NCBI RefSeq assembly: GCF_021390395.1
Contig: NZ_JAJUWT010000001.1
Location: 124,001 to 188,000 of the forward strand
Direction of reading: 5' to 3'
DNA: 64,000 bases
DNA from: Saccharothrix sp. S26
GTDB taxonomy: Bacteria; Actinomycetota; Actinomycetes; Mycobacteriales; Pseudonocardiaceae
A model generated the notes under the pieces. It made no database searches. It was not told the origin of the DNA and saw only the letters and a program-made list of their open reading frames with translations. This document shows, piece after piece, positions 9,491 to 18,407 of this stretch; the stretch's first letter is position 1, and each line of letters begins with the position of its first letter. The translations under genes were made by a program, and so were the position numbers.

Positions 9491-12400
9491 CCGAGCATCA
9501 GCGCAAGGCACTGGCCACCCTCCGCTTCAACTTCGCCGAGACGCCCGACGACGTCTGGGAGACCTCTCCGGCGCACGTGGACGGCTTGCACGCCAGGGCG
9601 GAGGAACGGATCCGCGCCGGTATCGCCAACGCCGCCGCCAGTACCGGACCAAGCCCCATCGGGCTGGTGCTCCAGGGGCGCAAGGGGGTCGGCAAGACGC
9701 ACCTGCTGGGCTCGGTCCGCCGCATGGTGCAGCGCAAAGGCGGCTACTTCTTCCTGGTCGAGCTGACCACGGGGTACGAGTTCTGGAACGACGTCGCCGA
9801 GGCGATGCGCAGCGAGCTGCGCCGGAGCACCGACGACGGTGAGTTCCAGCTCACCGTGTTGCTGCGGCAGTTGTGCGAGGCGGCGGACGTGCCCGCGGCG
9901 GTGGCGGCGGCGATCAAGGGCGAGACGACGTTGACGCCGCACGACCTGACCGTCTTCCTCGGCCACCTGCGGGAGGTGGACGGCCGGATAGCGGTCGAGT
10001 GCGCGGACACGATCCGGGCGCTGGTGCTCTACGGGTCCGAGCACGCCGACATCGGCTTGGCCTACTTGCAGGGGTTGGCGGACGCGGGCCGGGAATGGGG
10101 TCTGCCACCCAGGTCGAAGCCGTCGCAGACGTTGGTGCGGGACATCTCGCGCGTCCTGGCGTTGACCGGCCCGTGCGTCATCGCGGTCGACCAGTTGGAC
10201 ACCCTGGTCAACCTCGGGCACGAAGCGACCGATGAGAAGGTGACGAACGCGGAGCTGAAGGGGGAGCTCGCGCTCATCGCCGACGGGTTGATGAAGCTGC
10301 GCGAGAAGACCAGGCGGACGCTGTCGGTCGTGGCGTGCCTGCCCAACACCTGGAAGATGCTGCACGACATCGCGAGCGACACCGTTGCCGACCGATTCAC
10401 CGAGATCCCGTTCCTGGGCTCGATCACGGATCCGGCGGTCGGTCGGACGCTGGTCGAGAAGTGGCTCGGCGTGGTCTACCAACGCATCGAGTTCACCCCG
10501 CCGCACCCGACCTGGCCGGTGTCCCCGGACGCGTTCGAGACGGCGCGGTGGGCGGTCACCCTGACTCCTCGGGTGCTGCTCAAGCGCATCCACGCGCACG
10601 CCGAGGCGTGTTTGCACGGTGAGATCAGGGAGTTGGCGTCGTTCGACGAGAAGCCCGCCGAGCGGCCGCCGGTGGAGGTGGTCGAGGTGGAGGCGGATTA
10701 CCTCCAGGAGTTCGACGCGCAATTCGAGAGGTTGCGGGAGAAGGCGGAGGTCACGGCGGCCGAGTTGAAGTTGCACAACGAGGACGACGTGATGCCGGGG
10801 TTGTTGTTGGCCGGGCTCAAGTCGTGGATCAACGAGGTCGGCAACGACGACATGGCGTGGCAGGCCGAGCAGTTGCACGGCGGTGGCGACCTGCACGCCC
10901 GGTTGCTCCGCACGTTGGACGAGGAACTGGACACCGACGAGCGCTGGGGGTTCCGGCTCATCGCCAGCGCGCACGGCCGGTCGGTGTTGAACCGGATGCG
11001 GAAGGTGCGGGACGCGGCGCGGTTCGGGGCGCAGAACCGGCACCTGGTGCTGCTCGGCAACGGCAACGGCGGGTGGAACGGGGCGAAGACGCGGGCCGAG
11101 CTGGCCGAGCTGGAGCAGGCCGGCGGTCGGCGGATCGAGATCTCCGACGACGACCTGCGCACGTTCAGCGCGTTGAAGGAGATGTTGTCCACGCAGACGC
11201 ACCAGTTGTTGTCGTGGCTGATGGTGCGCAAGCCCGCCAGCCGGACGACGTTCCTGCGGGAGGTGCTGCCCAACCCGGGGCGGTCGGCGGCTGGGCACCA
11301 GGAGACGCGGCCGCCGCCGGTGCGGGAAGCGGTCGTGGCCACGCCGCCGTCGCCGACGGAGGTCGTGCTCGGCCTGAACGGCGAGATCCGCATCGAGCTG
11401 GAGTCGTTGCGCAAGCACGCCATGGTGTTCGCGGGTTCCGGCAGCGGCAAGACCGTGCTGCTCCGGCGGATCGTCGAGGAGTGCGCCCTGCGGGGGGTGT
11501 CGGCGATCGTGCTGGACCCGAACAACGACCTGGCCCGGCTGGGTGACGCGTGGCCGGAGCCGCCGGCCGACTGGTTGCCCGGTGACGCGGCGACGGCGGC
11601 CGAGTACCTGGAGAACACCGAGGTGGTGGTGTGGACGCCCGGTCGCGCCGGTGGGCGTCCCCTGAGCTTCCACCCGTTGCCGGACTTCGCCGAGGTGCGC
11701 GCGGACGCCGACGAGTTCTTCGCGTCGGTCGAGGCGGCGGTGGCCCGGTTGGTGCCGCACGCCGGGGTCGGCGGCAGCTCGAAGTCCGCCGTGCGCGGCC
11801 GTGCGGTGTTGCGGGAGGCCCTGACGCACCACGCGCGCACGGACGGGCGCGACCTGGCGGCGTTCATCGACCTGCTGGCCGACCTGCCGGAAGGGGTGAG
11901 CACGCTCAGCACCGCCCGTGCGACGGCGGCGGACCTGGCGGAGACGTTGCGCGCCGCGATGGTCAACGACCCGTTGCTCGGCGGCGCGGGCGAACCGACC
12001 GACCCGGCCGTGCTGCTCACCCCGACACCGGGCAGGCGGGCGCGGATCTCGGTGATCAGCTTCGTCGGGCTGCCGTCGGAGGAGCAGAAGCAGGGGTTCG
12101 TCAGCCAGCTCCAGCTCGAGGTGTTCGCCTGGGTCAAGCGCAACCCCGCGGTCGACCGGCCGCTCGGCGCGCTGGTCGTGATGGACGAGGCGCAGACGAT
12201 CGCCCCGTCGAGCGGGTGGACGGCCAGCACGCAGAGCACGATCCTGCTGGCCTCGCAGGCCCGCAAGTACGGCCTGGGCCTGCTGTTCGCCACCCAGGCC
12301 CCGAAGGGCGTGCACAACCAGGTCGTCGGCAACGCCACCACGCAGTTCTTCGGCAGGCTCAACAGCCCGGCGCAGATCGCCGCGGCGACCGACATGGCCC

Positions 12401-12576
12401 GCGCCAAGGGCAGCACGGTCGGCGACATCTCCCGGCTGGAACGCGGCCAGTTCTACGTCACCGGCGAGACCTTCGGGTTCCGCCGGATGCGGACGCCGCT
12501 GTGCCTGAGCCACCACCCGCCCAGCCCGCTGCGGCTGGAGGAAGTGCTGGAACGGGCACGTGACGGCCGGCAGTGA
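9487..12576 (+). CDS. Large double P-loop ATPase: N-terminal AAA/STAND-like module fused to HerA/FtsK-like motor
   Basis: A 1029-residue protein with two separate P-loop modules. The first has Walker A GRKGVGKTH (about 64-72) and a Walker B-like CVIAVDQLDT (about 230), resembling AAA or STAND ATPases. A helical and coiled linker follows (about 380-600). The second has GSGSGKT near 650, DPNNDL, Walker B VVMDEAQT near 897 and LLFATQAPKG near 932, the hallmarks of HerA/VirB4/FtsK-type hexameric DNA motors. It is the last gene of the TIR operon, overlaps the winged-helix gene (ATGA) and is followed by a strong hairpin. HerA motors pair with NADase-like effectors (for example SIR2-HerA), so a TIR-HerA logic is plausible. 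Confidence 0.82.
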   Translation: MTEHQRKALATLRFNFAETPDDVWETSPAHVDGLHARAEERIRAGIANAAASTGPSPIGLVLQGRKGVGKTHLLGSVRRMVQRKGGYFFLVELTTGYEFWNDVAEAMRSELRRSTDDGEFQLTVLLRQLCEAADVPAAVAAAIKGETTLTPHDLTVFLGHLREVDGRIAVECADTIRALVLYGSEHADIGLAYLQGLADAGREWGLPPRSKPSQTLVRDISRVLALTGPCVIAVDQLDTLVNLGHEATDEKVTNAELKGELALIADGLMKLREKTRRTLSVVACLPNTWKMLHDIASDTVADRFTEIPFLGSITDPAVGRTLVEKWLGVVYQRIEFTPPHPTWPVSPDAFETARWAVTLTPRVLLKRIHAHAEACLHGEIRELASFDEKPAERPPVEVVEVEADYLQEFDAQFERLREKAEVTAAELKLHNEDDVMPGLLLAGLKSWINEVGNDDMAWQAEQLHGGGDLHARLLRTLDEELDTDERWGFRLIASAHGRSVLNRMRKVRDAARFGAQNRHLVLLGNGNGGWNGAKTRAELAELEQAGGRRIEISDDDLRTFSALKEMLSTQTHQLLSWLMVRKPASRTTFLREVLPNPGRSAAGHQETRPPPVREAVVATPPSPTEVVLGLNGEIRIELESLRKHAMVFAGSGSGKTVLLRRIVEECALRGVSAIVLDPNNDLARLGDAWPEPPADWLPGDAATAAEYLENTEVVVWTPGRAGGRPLSFHPLPDFAEVRADADEFFASVEAAVARLVPHAGVGGSSKSAVRGRAVLREALTHHARTDGRDLAAFIDLLADLPEGVSTLSTARATAADLAETLRAAMVNDPLLGGAGEPTDPAVLLTPTPGRRARISVISFVGLPSEEQKQGFVSQLQLEVFAWVKRNPAVDRPLGALVVMDEAQTIAPSSGWTASTQSTILLASQARKYGLGLLFATQAPKGVHNQVVGNATTQFFGRLNSPAQIAAATDMARAKGSTVGDISRLERGQFYVTGETFGFRRMRTPLCLSHHPPSPLRLEEVLERARDGRQ

Positions 12577-12579
12577 CGA

Positions 12580-12612
12580 AGCGCTCCCCACCCGCGTCGG
12601 GTGGGGAGCGCT
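12580..12612. terminator. Bidirectional terminator hairpin
   Basis: A perfect 14-base-pair stem (AGCGCTCCCCACCC paired with GGGTGGGGAGCGCT) with a five-base loop lies in the 47-base gap between two convergent genes. It can terminate the TIR/ATPase operon and the opposing TIR-like gene. No U-tract follows, as is normal in these genomes. Confidence 0.8.
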
Positions 12613-12623
12613 CGTCTTCGCGG

Positions 12624-13508
12624 TCAGGCCACGGTCGAGGTGAGCACCGCGTCGATCCGCTCCCACAGCGCGGTGAACAGGTCCTCCCGGCGGTAGGACC
12701 GCGGTGCGCCACCGCCGCCGAGCACCGAGAAGTCGTGCACCTCCAGCACGGCCGCGCCCGCGGCGGTGTCGTAGACCGGCCGGGCCCAGCCGTTGGTCAA
12801 CGCCTGGCCCTCCTGCTTGCCCACCACGAAGTTCACCGTCTCGTCGCCGCCGATCCCGCCGCGCTGGATGTCCAACGCGTACACGGTGTCGCCCGCCCGC
12901 TCGACCCGCACGGCGATCCGCGCGTCACCGACGTGCGCGGTGCCGACGAACCCGCGCCGCTGGAGTCGCGGCAGCGCCGCGGCGAACTGCTCGCCCAGGA
13001 AGCGCAGCGTCGCGTCCTGCTCCGCGTAACGGCTGAACGTGGCGGGCACGACCGGCTCCTCGTGCACCGGCACGGCACCCTTGACCCTCGCCACCACGTC
13101 GGTGACCAGCGCGCCGGTCGACCCGACCGCCTCGGCCGCCTCGATCCGGCCGACGACCGCGTCGGCGAGCTGGTCCGGCCGCGTGCCCCGCACGTAGGCC
13201 ACGTGCGGGTGCAGCAGGTCCGACGGCACGGTCACGTCGCCGAGCAGCACCGGCAGCACGTGCTCGTCCCCGGCCTTCACGGCGCGCAGCGCGGCCGTGG
13301 TGAAGTCGTCCACCCCCGACACGAACGGGATGAAGAACCGCACCCGCGCGTCCGGCAGGTCGCCACCCTCCTTGTGCGCCCACCACTCGTGGGTCTGCTC
13401 CGGCCCGTGCAGCACGGTCAGGCCGCGCTCCTGGAACGCCCTGACCACCTCCTCGACGGCGGAGCGCTGCTCCTCGGCGAACGACACGGCGACGTCGTAC
13501 TCGCTCAC
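12624..13508 (-). CDS. TIR-like (TIR_2) domain protein with uncharacterised C-terminal domain
   Basis: A 294-residue protein. Residues 1-130 have a TIR_2/SEFIR-type start (SEYDVAVSFAEEQ), an amphipathic helix and a strand (ERGLTVLHG), and later TIR strands (RFFIPFVS, HVLPVLLGD). I see no WCxxE-type glutamate, so NADase activity is doubtful. Residues about 140-294 match no family I recognise. The GTG start has a GGGAGG ribosome-binding site seven bases upstream; longer frames to the right are noise. It faces the TIR/ATPase operon across a shared terminator. Being a partner in that system is possible, but it has its own transcript. Confidence 0.7.
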   Translation of the reverse strand: MSEYDVAVSFAEEQRSAVEEVVRAFQERGLTVLHGPEQTHEWWAHKEGGDLPDARVRFFIPFVSGVDDFTTAALRAVKAGDEHVLPVLLGDVTVPSDLLHPHVAYVRGTRPDQLADAVVGRIEAAEAVGSTGALVTDVVARVKGAVPVHEEPVVPATFSRYAEQDATLRFLGEQFAAALPRLQRRGFVGTAHVGDARIAVRVERAGDTVYALDIQRGGIGGDETVNFVVGKQEGQALTNGWARPVYDTAAGAAVLEVHDFSVLGGGGAPRSYRREDLFTALWERIDAVLTSTVA

Positions 13509-13754
13509 AACCGAACCTCCCTGTTCACGCCGGCGCGGTGCCGGCCCGGTCTGTCGCGCACAGCATCGGCAGCCGGTGTCGACAAGAAGTGGACGAGGAG
13601 TGGATGCGCCGCCGTCGCCCGTTGCCCGGGCCGCTGGGAAACGGGCAACGCCTGGTCGGCCGCAGCCTGCTGGTGAATTATTTGTGGGGCAGGGCGAAAT
13701 GGTTCGGAAAAAGCCCTCGATCACATTCACCGGTATACCTGTGGAGGTATTCCC

Positions 13755-13934
13755 ATGTCCAAGTCCGGGTTCAGTTTCGTGACCAAGGCCGGTTTGTCGC
13801 TGGCCGTGCTCGGCGCGGTCGTCGCGGTGTTCGCGGGAGGTGGCGGGGCGTCCGCCTCGTCGTTCGAGGAGTGCCCGCCGCCCGTGACCACCACGGTCAC
13901 CGTCGGGCCCGACGGCAACCCGTGGTACGGGTGA
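13755..13934 (+). CDS. Small secreted peptide (59 residues)
   Basis: A short ORF behind an excellent GGAGGT site (13743-13748) six bases before the ATG. The N-terminus has lysines, then a hydrophobic segment (about residues 12-30), then a small-residue AxA-like site (GGASAS). This leaves a mature peptide of roughly 25 residues with one cysteine, a Pro-Pro-Pro run, a Thr/Val stretch and a WYG end. A 17-base-pair terminator follows 11 bases after the stop, so it forms its own transcription unit. I do not recognise the family; a secreted or membrane-anchored signal peptide is possible. Confidence 0.6.
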   Translation: MSKSGFSFVTKAGLSLAVLGAVVAVFAGGGGASASSFEECPPPVTTTVTVGPDGNPWYG

Positions 13935-13945
13935 CCGCACGAATG

Positions 13946-13985
13946 CGCCCGGCCGCCCGCGGGAATTACCGCGGGCGGCCGGGCG
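13946..13985 (+). terminator. Strong hairpin terminator
   Basis: A perfect 17-base-pair GC-rich stem (13946-13962 with 13969-13985) with a six-base loop GAATTA. It starts 11 bases after the small peptide gene and ends 59 bases before the next gene, so it closes the small-peptide transcript. Confidence 0.8.
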
Positions 13986-14044
13986 ATTGCGCCGCATCGG
14001 GCGCGGTGGTGTACTCGACGTCAACCCCGACCAGGAGGCCCGAG

Positions 14045-15262
14045 GTGACCGGATCGTTTGGTGAATTACTCCGTGAACGCCGCGTCGCCGCCGGCCTGTC
14101 GATAGGGCAGCTGGCCAAGCGCGTGCACTACAGCAAAGGTTATCTCAGCAAGATCGAGAACGACCTGAAGCTGCCGCACGAGACCATGGCGCGGCTGTGC
14201 GACAACGTGCTGGACGCGGGCGGCAGCCTCATCGAGGCGGCCCGCGCGGCACGCGAACAGGTCGTCGAGCGGGCGGCGGAAGCCGGGCTCACGCTCGACC
14301 GCCGCCAGGTGCTGGTCGCGGGCACGGTGCTCGGGATGGCGCTCGCGGGTGGACCGCGGCCCGCGCCGGACGAGCGGGTGGTGGCGGGGATGCGGACGTC
14401 GTTCGAGCACCTGCGCTCCCTCGGGATGCAGACCAGCCCGGTCGTGGTGCTCGAACCGCTGGTCGCGCTGTTGCGGACGGTGCACGCGCTCGCGTTGGAG
14501 AACCCCGAGCCGGTCCGGGGACGGCTGCTGCTGCTCGCCGCCCGGATCGCGGAGTACACGGGGTGGATGAACCAGGAGCTGGGTGACGAGGAGCGCGCGC
14601 TGTCGTGGACCCGGCACGCCTCCGAGCTGGCGCGGGCGGGCGGTGACCGGGAGATCGTGAGCTACGCGTTCGTCCGGGAAGCCGGGCTCGCGCTCTACCG
14701 GCAGGACGCGGACGCGACGATCGAGCTGGCCCGGCAGGCGCAGGCGATCGACCGGGCGAGCAGGCGGACCCGGGGCCTGGCGTCCCGCCGGGAAGCGCAG
14801 GGGCACGCCCTGCGCGGTGACCGCGACGCGTTCGACCGCGCCCTGGACCGTGCCGCCCACCTGCTCGACGAGCCCACCGCGGACTCCGAGGCGTACCCGG
14901 TGCTCGGCACGACCGCGCCGGACCCGGCCGAACTGGCCAGGGGGTGGTCGCTGTGCGACCTCGGCCGCACGGCGGAGTCGGCGACCGTGCTGGACCGGGA
15001 GCTGTCCCGGTTGCCCGCCACGTCACGCCGGTCGCGGGCCAGGTTCGGGGCTCGGCGCTCGCTCGCCCTCGCGCTGGCCGGGGAGGTCGACCAGAGCTGC
15101 GTGACGCTGGCTGGCACGTTGGACGACGTGGCGCACGTGGACTCGGCGACCGTGCGGGCCGACCTGCGGGAGCTGTCCCGGACGCTGGGCCGGTGGCACA
15201 ACCACGGCGCCGTGCGGGAGGTCTACCCCGAGCTGCGGCGCGTGCTGCGGCAGCGGTACTGA
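14045..15262 (+). CDS. XRE-family transcriptional regulator with C-terminal helical repeat domain
   Basis: A 405-residue regulator. Residues about 3-60 form a Cro/C1-type helix-turn-helix (LLRERRVAAGLSIGQLAKRV, then SKGYLSKIEN). A hydrophobic Gly/Ala stretch near residue 95 is typical of a large actinobacterial family of such regulators. The remaining 300 residues are Ala/Arg/Leu-rich helices resembling TPR units. The GTG at 14045 follows AGGAGG with a six-base gap. It converges on the AfsR-like gene across a terminator. Its target is unknown; regulation of the adjacent secreted-peptide gene is one possibility. Confidence 0.85.
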   Translation: MTGSFGELLRERRVAAGLSIGQLAKRVHYSKGYLSKIENDLKLPHETMARLCDNVLDAGGSLIEAARAAREQVVERAAEAGLTLDRRQVLVAGTVLGMALAGGPRPAPDERVVAGMRTSFEHLRSLGMQTSPVVVLEPLVALLRTVHALALENPEPVRGRLLLLAARIAEYTGWMNQELGDEERALSWTRHASELARAGGDREIVSYAFVREAGLALYRQDADATIELARQAQAIDRASRRTRGLASRREAQGHALRGDRDAFDRALDRAAHLLDEPTADSEAYPVLGTTAPDPAELARGWSLCDLGRTAESATVLDRELSRLPATSRRSRARFGARRSLALALAGEVDQSCVTLAGTLDDVAHVDSATVRADLRELSRTLGRWHNHGAVREVYPELRRVLRQRY

Positions 15263-15264
15263 CC

Positions 15265-15301
15265 CGTCGGGGTCCCGGTCGCCGTGACCGGGACCCCGAC
15301 G
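15265..15301. terminator. Bidirectional terminator hairpin
   Basis: A 16-base-pair perfect stem with five-base loop GCCGT lies between the convergent XRE and AfsR-like genes, starting two bases after the XRE stop. Confidence 0.8.
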
Positions 15302-15308
15302 CGTCAGG

Positions 15309-18257
15309 TCAGCGGCACGCGCAGGTCAGGCTCGCGTGCTCGGCGCGGACCTCGTCCGCCTCGGGCTGGCCGAGCGCGACGAACCCGGCCTCGGCCTCGG
15401 CCCAGTGCCCGGCGGCCTCGCCGTGCTGCCCCAACGCGTGCAACGCCCGGGCCACGCCGTGGTGGGCACGGGCGCCGTGCCCGCGGTTCCCGGCCGCCGT
15501 CGCCAGGTCCAGCGCCGCGCGGAAGGCCCGCAACGCCTCCGACCGGTCGCCGCCCGCCCGCGCGGTCGCGGCGCGGTCGAGGAACAGGCGGGTGCGCAGG
15601 TCCGTGTTGGACACCTCCGCCGCCACCGCCTTGGCCCGCTCCTGGCAGCGCACGGCGTCGGCCAGCCTGCCCTGCGACCGGTGCACGTTGCCGGTGTAAT
15701 TCAGCGCGTAGGCCGCCAGGCAGTCGTCACCCAGCTCGACGGCCAGGTCGTGCGCCTCCAGGTGCGCGGCGAGCGCCTCGTCGAACAGGCCCAGCCGCTG
15801 CTGCACCGTGCCCAGGTTGTTCAACGCGTGCGCCAGCCCTTCCCGGTGGTCGACCTCGCGCAGGATCGGCACGCAGGCCCGGTGCTGGCGCAGCGCCAGG
15901 TCGAGGTGCCCGCGTTCCTCGTTGAGCACGCCGAGCATGCTCAACGCGTGCGCCTGGCCGCGCCGGTCACCACACCGCTCGTACTTCTCCAGCGCGGCCT
16001 CGAAGCGCTCGATCGCCTCGGTGTGCCTGCCGAGCTGCATCAAGGAGATCGCGAGCATGTTCACGGTGTCCGCCTCGCCGAGCACGTCACCCAGCCCTTG
16101 CCACACCGACAACGCGCGGGTCGCCACCTCCAGCGCCTCCTCCAACCGCCCGAGCCGGTCGTAGGCGGTGGCCAGCCGGAGGAGCACGTGCGCGCGGCCG
16201 CGCTCCTCGCCCGGTCGGGCGCGCACGGTCGCCCAGGCCAGCTCCACCGTCTCCACCCAGTCCTCGAACCGGCTGGTGGTGTGGAAGTGCCGCCAGATCA
16301 GCACCGCCAGCCGCCACACGTGACCGGGCAGCTCCCGTTCGGCGGCGCAGCGGATCGCGGCGACCAGGTTGTCCCGCTCGGCGGCGATCCAGGCGGTCGC
16401 CTCCTGCTTGCCGCCGAACGTGGGCACCACCCGGCTCGTGCGGTGCACCTCGGGCAGGTGCGCGCGGTCGAACGGGTAGGCCGCGCCCACCGCCTCGGTG
16501 AGGCCGACCAGGTAGAAGTCGAGCAGCCGCAGCAGGGCGTCCGCGTGCTCGGTCGGCGTGGTCGGCGACGGCTCGGCCGCGGCGAACTCCTTGAGCGGGT
16601 CGAGCATCCGGTACCGGTCGGGCGACACCTCCTCCAGCAGGCACACCTCGTGCAGGTCGTCGAGCACCTTGCGGACGCCCGCGACGTCACGGGCCGCCAG
16701 CGCCGCCGCGCCCGCCACGTCCAGGTCGGGCCCCGGCAGGTGGCCGAACAGCCGGAACAGCTCCCGTTGCGCCGCGTCGAGTTGCAGGTAGGACACCCGC
16801 ACCGCCGCGCCGTCGCCGCCGTCCACGCCGGCGGGCCACGGCCCGTTCTCCTCCAACTGCCGCAGCAGGTGCTCCAACGGCCACTGGTCGTGCCTGCGGA
16901 ACAGCGCCGCCGCCACCCGGATCTGCATCGGCATGTAGGCGCAGCGCCTGACCACCCCGGCCACCTCGGCCGACCGCCCGCGCAGCCGCAGCGGACCCGC
17001 CAGCGCGCGGAACAGCGCGAACGCGTCCTCGGGCGGCAGTTCCAGCAGCCGCAGGTGCGCGCCGGTGTCGGGGTCGCCCACGTGCCTGCTGGTGACGATC
17101 GCGAAGCAGCCCGGCTCCTCCGGCAGCAGCGACCGCACCTGCTCCGGCGAGTGCGCGTTGTCCAGCACCACCAACGTCCGCGTGCCGTACAGCTCCGTCT
17201 GGTACAGCGTGAACTTCCGGTTCACCGACGCCGGGATCTGCTCGGCCGGCACGCCCAGCTCGACCAGCAGCTGCGTCAACGCGTCCGACACGGTCGTCGG
17301 CGACACGTTGGGCGTGTACCCGTTGAGGCGAACCAGGAGTTGCCCGTCCGGGAAACGGTCCCGCAGCCGGTGCGCCGCCTCCACCGCCAGCCCGGACTTG
17401 CCCACGCCCGGCGCGCCGCTGACCCACACCGCGCGCCGCTCGCCCGGCGTCGCGGCGACCGCCTCGATCGCGTCCAGCTCCGCCTCACGACCGGTGAACC
17501 CGCCCGGCCGCGACGGCAGCGAGCTGACCGGCTCGCCGCGCTCGGCCCGCGCGACCAGCTTGCGCAGCCACGGCCCCGGCTCCAGGCCCTCCTCGACGAG
17601 CGCGGCCTTGGTGGCGTGGAAGACGCGGATGGCCTCGACCCGGTCGCCGCCCGCGATCAGCGCCCGCATCAGCAGCTCGGCGTGCTTCTGCCGGGCCGGG
17701 TCGGCGCGCACCACCGGCCGCAGCCGGTCCCGCGCCGAGCGGTGGTCGCCCGCGTCCAGCTCCAGCTCGGCCAGGTCACCGACCGCGTCGAGGTAGCCGT
17801 CGTCGGGGTGCATCACCTCGGTGCCGCCGACCCGGTCGGTGTCGATGTCCTCCAGGAACCGACCCCGCCACAGGTCGACGGCCGCGCGTAACAGCCCGAT
17901 CGCCCGCCGCTCGTCGCCCGCGTCCGCGGCGCTCGTCGCCTCCGCGCGCAGCCGGGCGAACCGGGCGGTGTCGATCCGGTCCTCGTCGACCTGGAGCAGG
18001 TAACCGGTCGGCGTGGTCTCGATCGAGACCTCGGCCACGCCCTGGAACGCCTTGCGCAGCTTGTTGATGTAGCCGCGCACCAGGTTGCGGCGGTCGAGGT
18101 TGCCGCCCCACACGATCTCGGTCAACTTCTCGGTGGACACCGGTTTGTTCGCGTGCAGCAGGAGCACCACGAGGACGAACCGCTGCTGCTGGTCCCCCAG
18201 CGGCAACCGGACACCGCCGTGCCACGCCTCCAGCGGACCCAGCATCCGAAATTCCAC
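15309..18257 (-). CDS. AfsR/SARP-family transcriptional regulator (winged helix, BTAD, NB-ARC, TPR)
   Basis: A 982-residue regulator built like AfsR. It has an OmpR-type winged helix (about 1-90, opening FRMLGPLEAW), a bacterial transcriptional activation domain (about 95-245), an NB-ARC/STAND ATPase with Walker A GAPGVGKS (about 280) and LVVLDNAH Walker B (about 365), and C-terminal TPR repeats (about 650-970). Such proteins activate secondary-metabolite clusters in actinomycetes, with ATP binding as a switch. The GTG at 18257 is preceded by GGGAGG. It is divergent from the von Willebrand A gene, with 150 bases between them for shared control. No biosynthetic cluster is next to it, so the target is unclear. 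Confidence 0.9.
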   Translation of the reverse strand: MEFRMLGPLEAWHGGVRLPLGDQQQRFVLVVLLLHANKPVSTEKLTEIVWGGNLDRRNLVRGYINKLRKAFQGVAEVSIETTPTGYLLQVDEDRIDTARFARLRAEATSAADAGDERRAIGLLRAAVDLWRGRFLEDIDTDRVGGTEVMHPDDGYLDAVGDLAELELDAGDHRSARDRLRPVVRADPARQKHAELLMRALIAGGDRVEAIRVFHATKAALVEEGLEPGPWLRKLVARAERGEPVSSLPSRPGGFTGREAELDAIEAVAATPGERRAVWVSGAPGVGKSGLAVEAAHRLRDRFPDGQLLVRLNGYTPNVSPTTVSDALTQLLVELGVPAEQIPASVNRKFTLYQTELYGTRTLVVLDNAHSPEQVRSLLPEEPGCFAIVTSRHVGDPDTGAHLRLLELPPEDAFALFRALAGPLRLRGRSAEVAGVVRRCAYMPMQIRVAAALFRRHDQWPLEHLLRQLEENGPWPAGVDGGDGAAVRVSYLQLDAAQRELFRLFGHLPGPDLDVAGAAALAARDVAGVRKVLDDLHEVCLLEEVSPDRYRMLDPLKEFAAAEPSPTTPTEHADALLRLLDFYLVGLTEAVGAAYPFDRAHLPEVHRTSRVVPTFGGKQEATAWIAAERDNLVAAIRCAAERELPGHVWRLAVLIWRHFHTTSRFEDWVETVELAWATVRARPGEERGRAHVLLRLATAYDRLGRLEEALEVATRALSVWQGLGDVLGEADTVNMLAISLMQLGRHTEAIERFEAALEKYERCGDRRGQAHALSMLGVLNEERGHLDLALRQHRACVPILREVDHREGLAHALNNLGTVQQRLGLFDEALAAHLEAHDLAVELGDDCLAAYALNYTGNVHRSQGRLADAVRCQERAKAVAAEVSNTDLRTRLFLDRAATARAGGDRSEALRAFRAALDLATAAGNRGHGARAHHGVARALHALGQHGEAAGHWAEAEAGFVALGQPEADEVRAEHASLTCACR

Positions 18258-18407
18258 GCTACCTCCCGGTTCGCGAGCTTCACGTCTACGGCGGATGTCG
18301 CACAAGGGGCCGTCCGTGTGTCGGAATCCGCCTCGGATCCACCTTCGGTAGACAAGCACCGGCCACGCTCCGCCCTGTCCGCAAAAGGTGTGCGAGGGAG
18401 GAGCCGC

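Noticed and set aside
9256..12666. A 1136-codon open frame on the minus strand opposite the large ATPase
   Set aside because: It is antisense to a gene with clear P-loop motifs and consists of Arg/Gly/Pro/His-rich noise. Long antisense frames are expected at this GC content.
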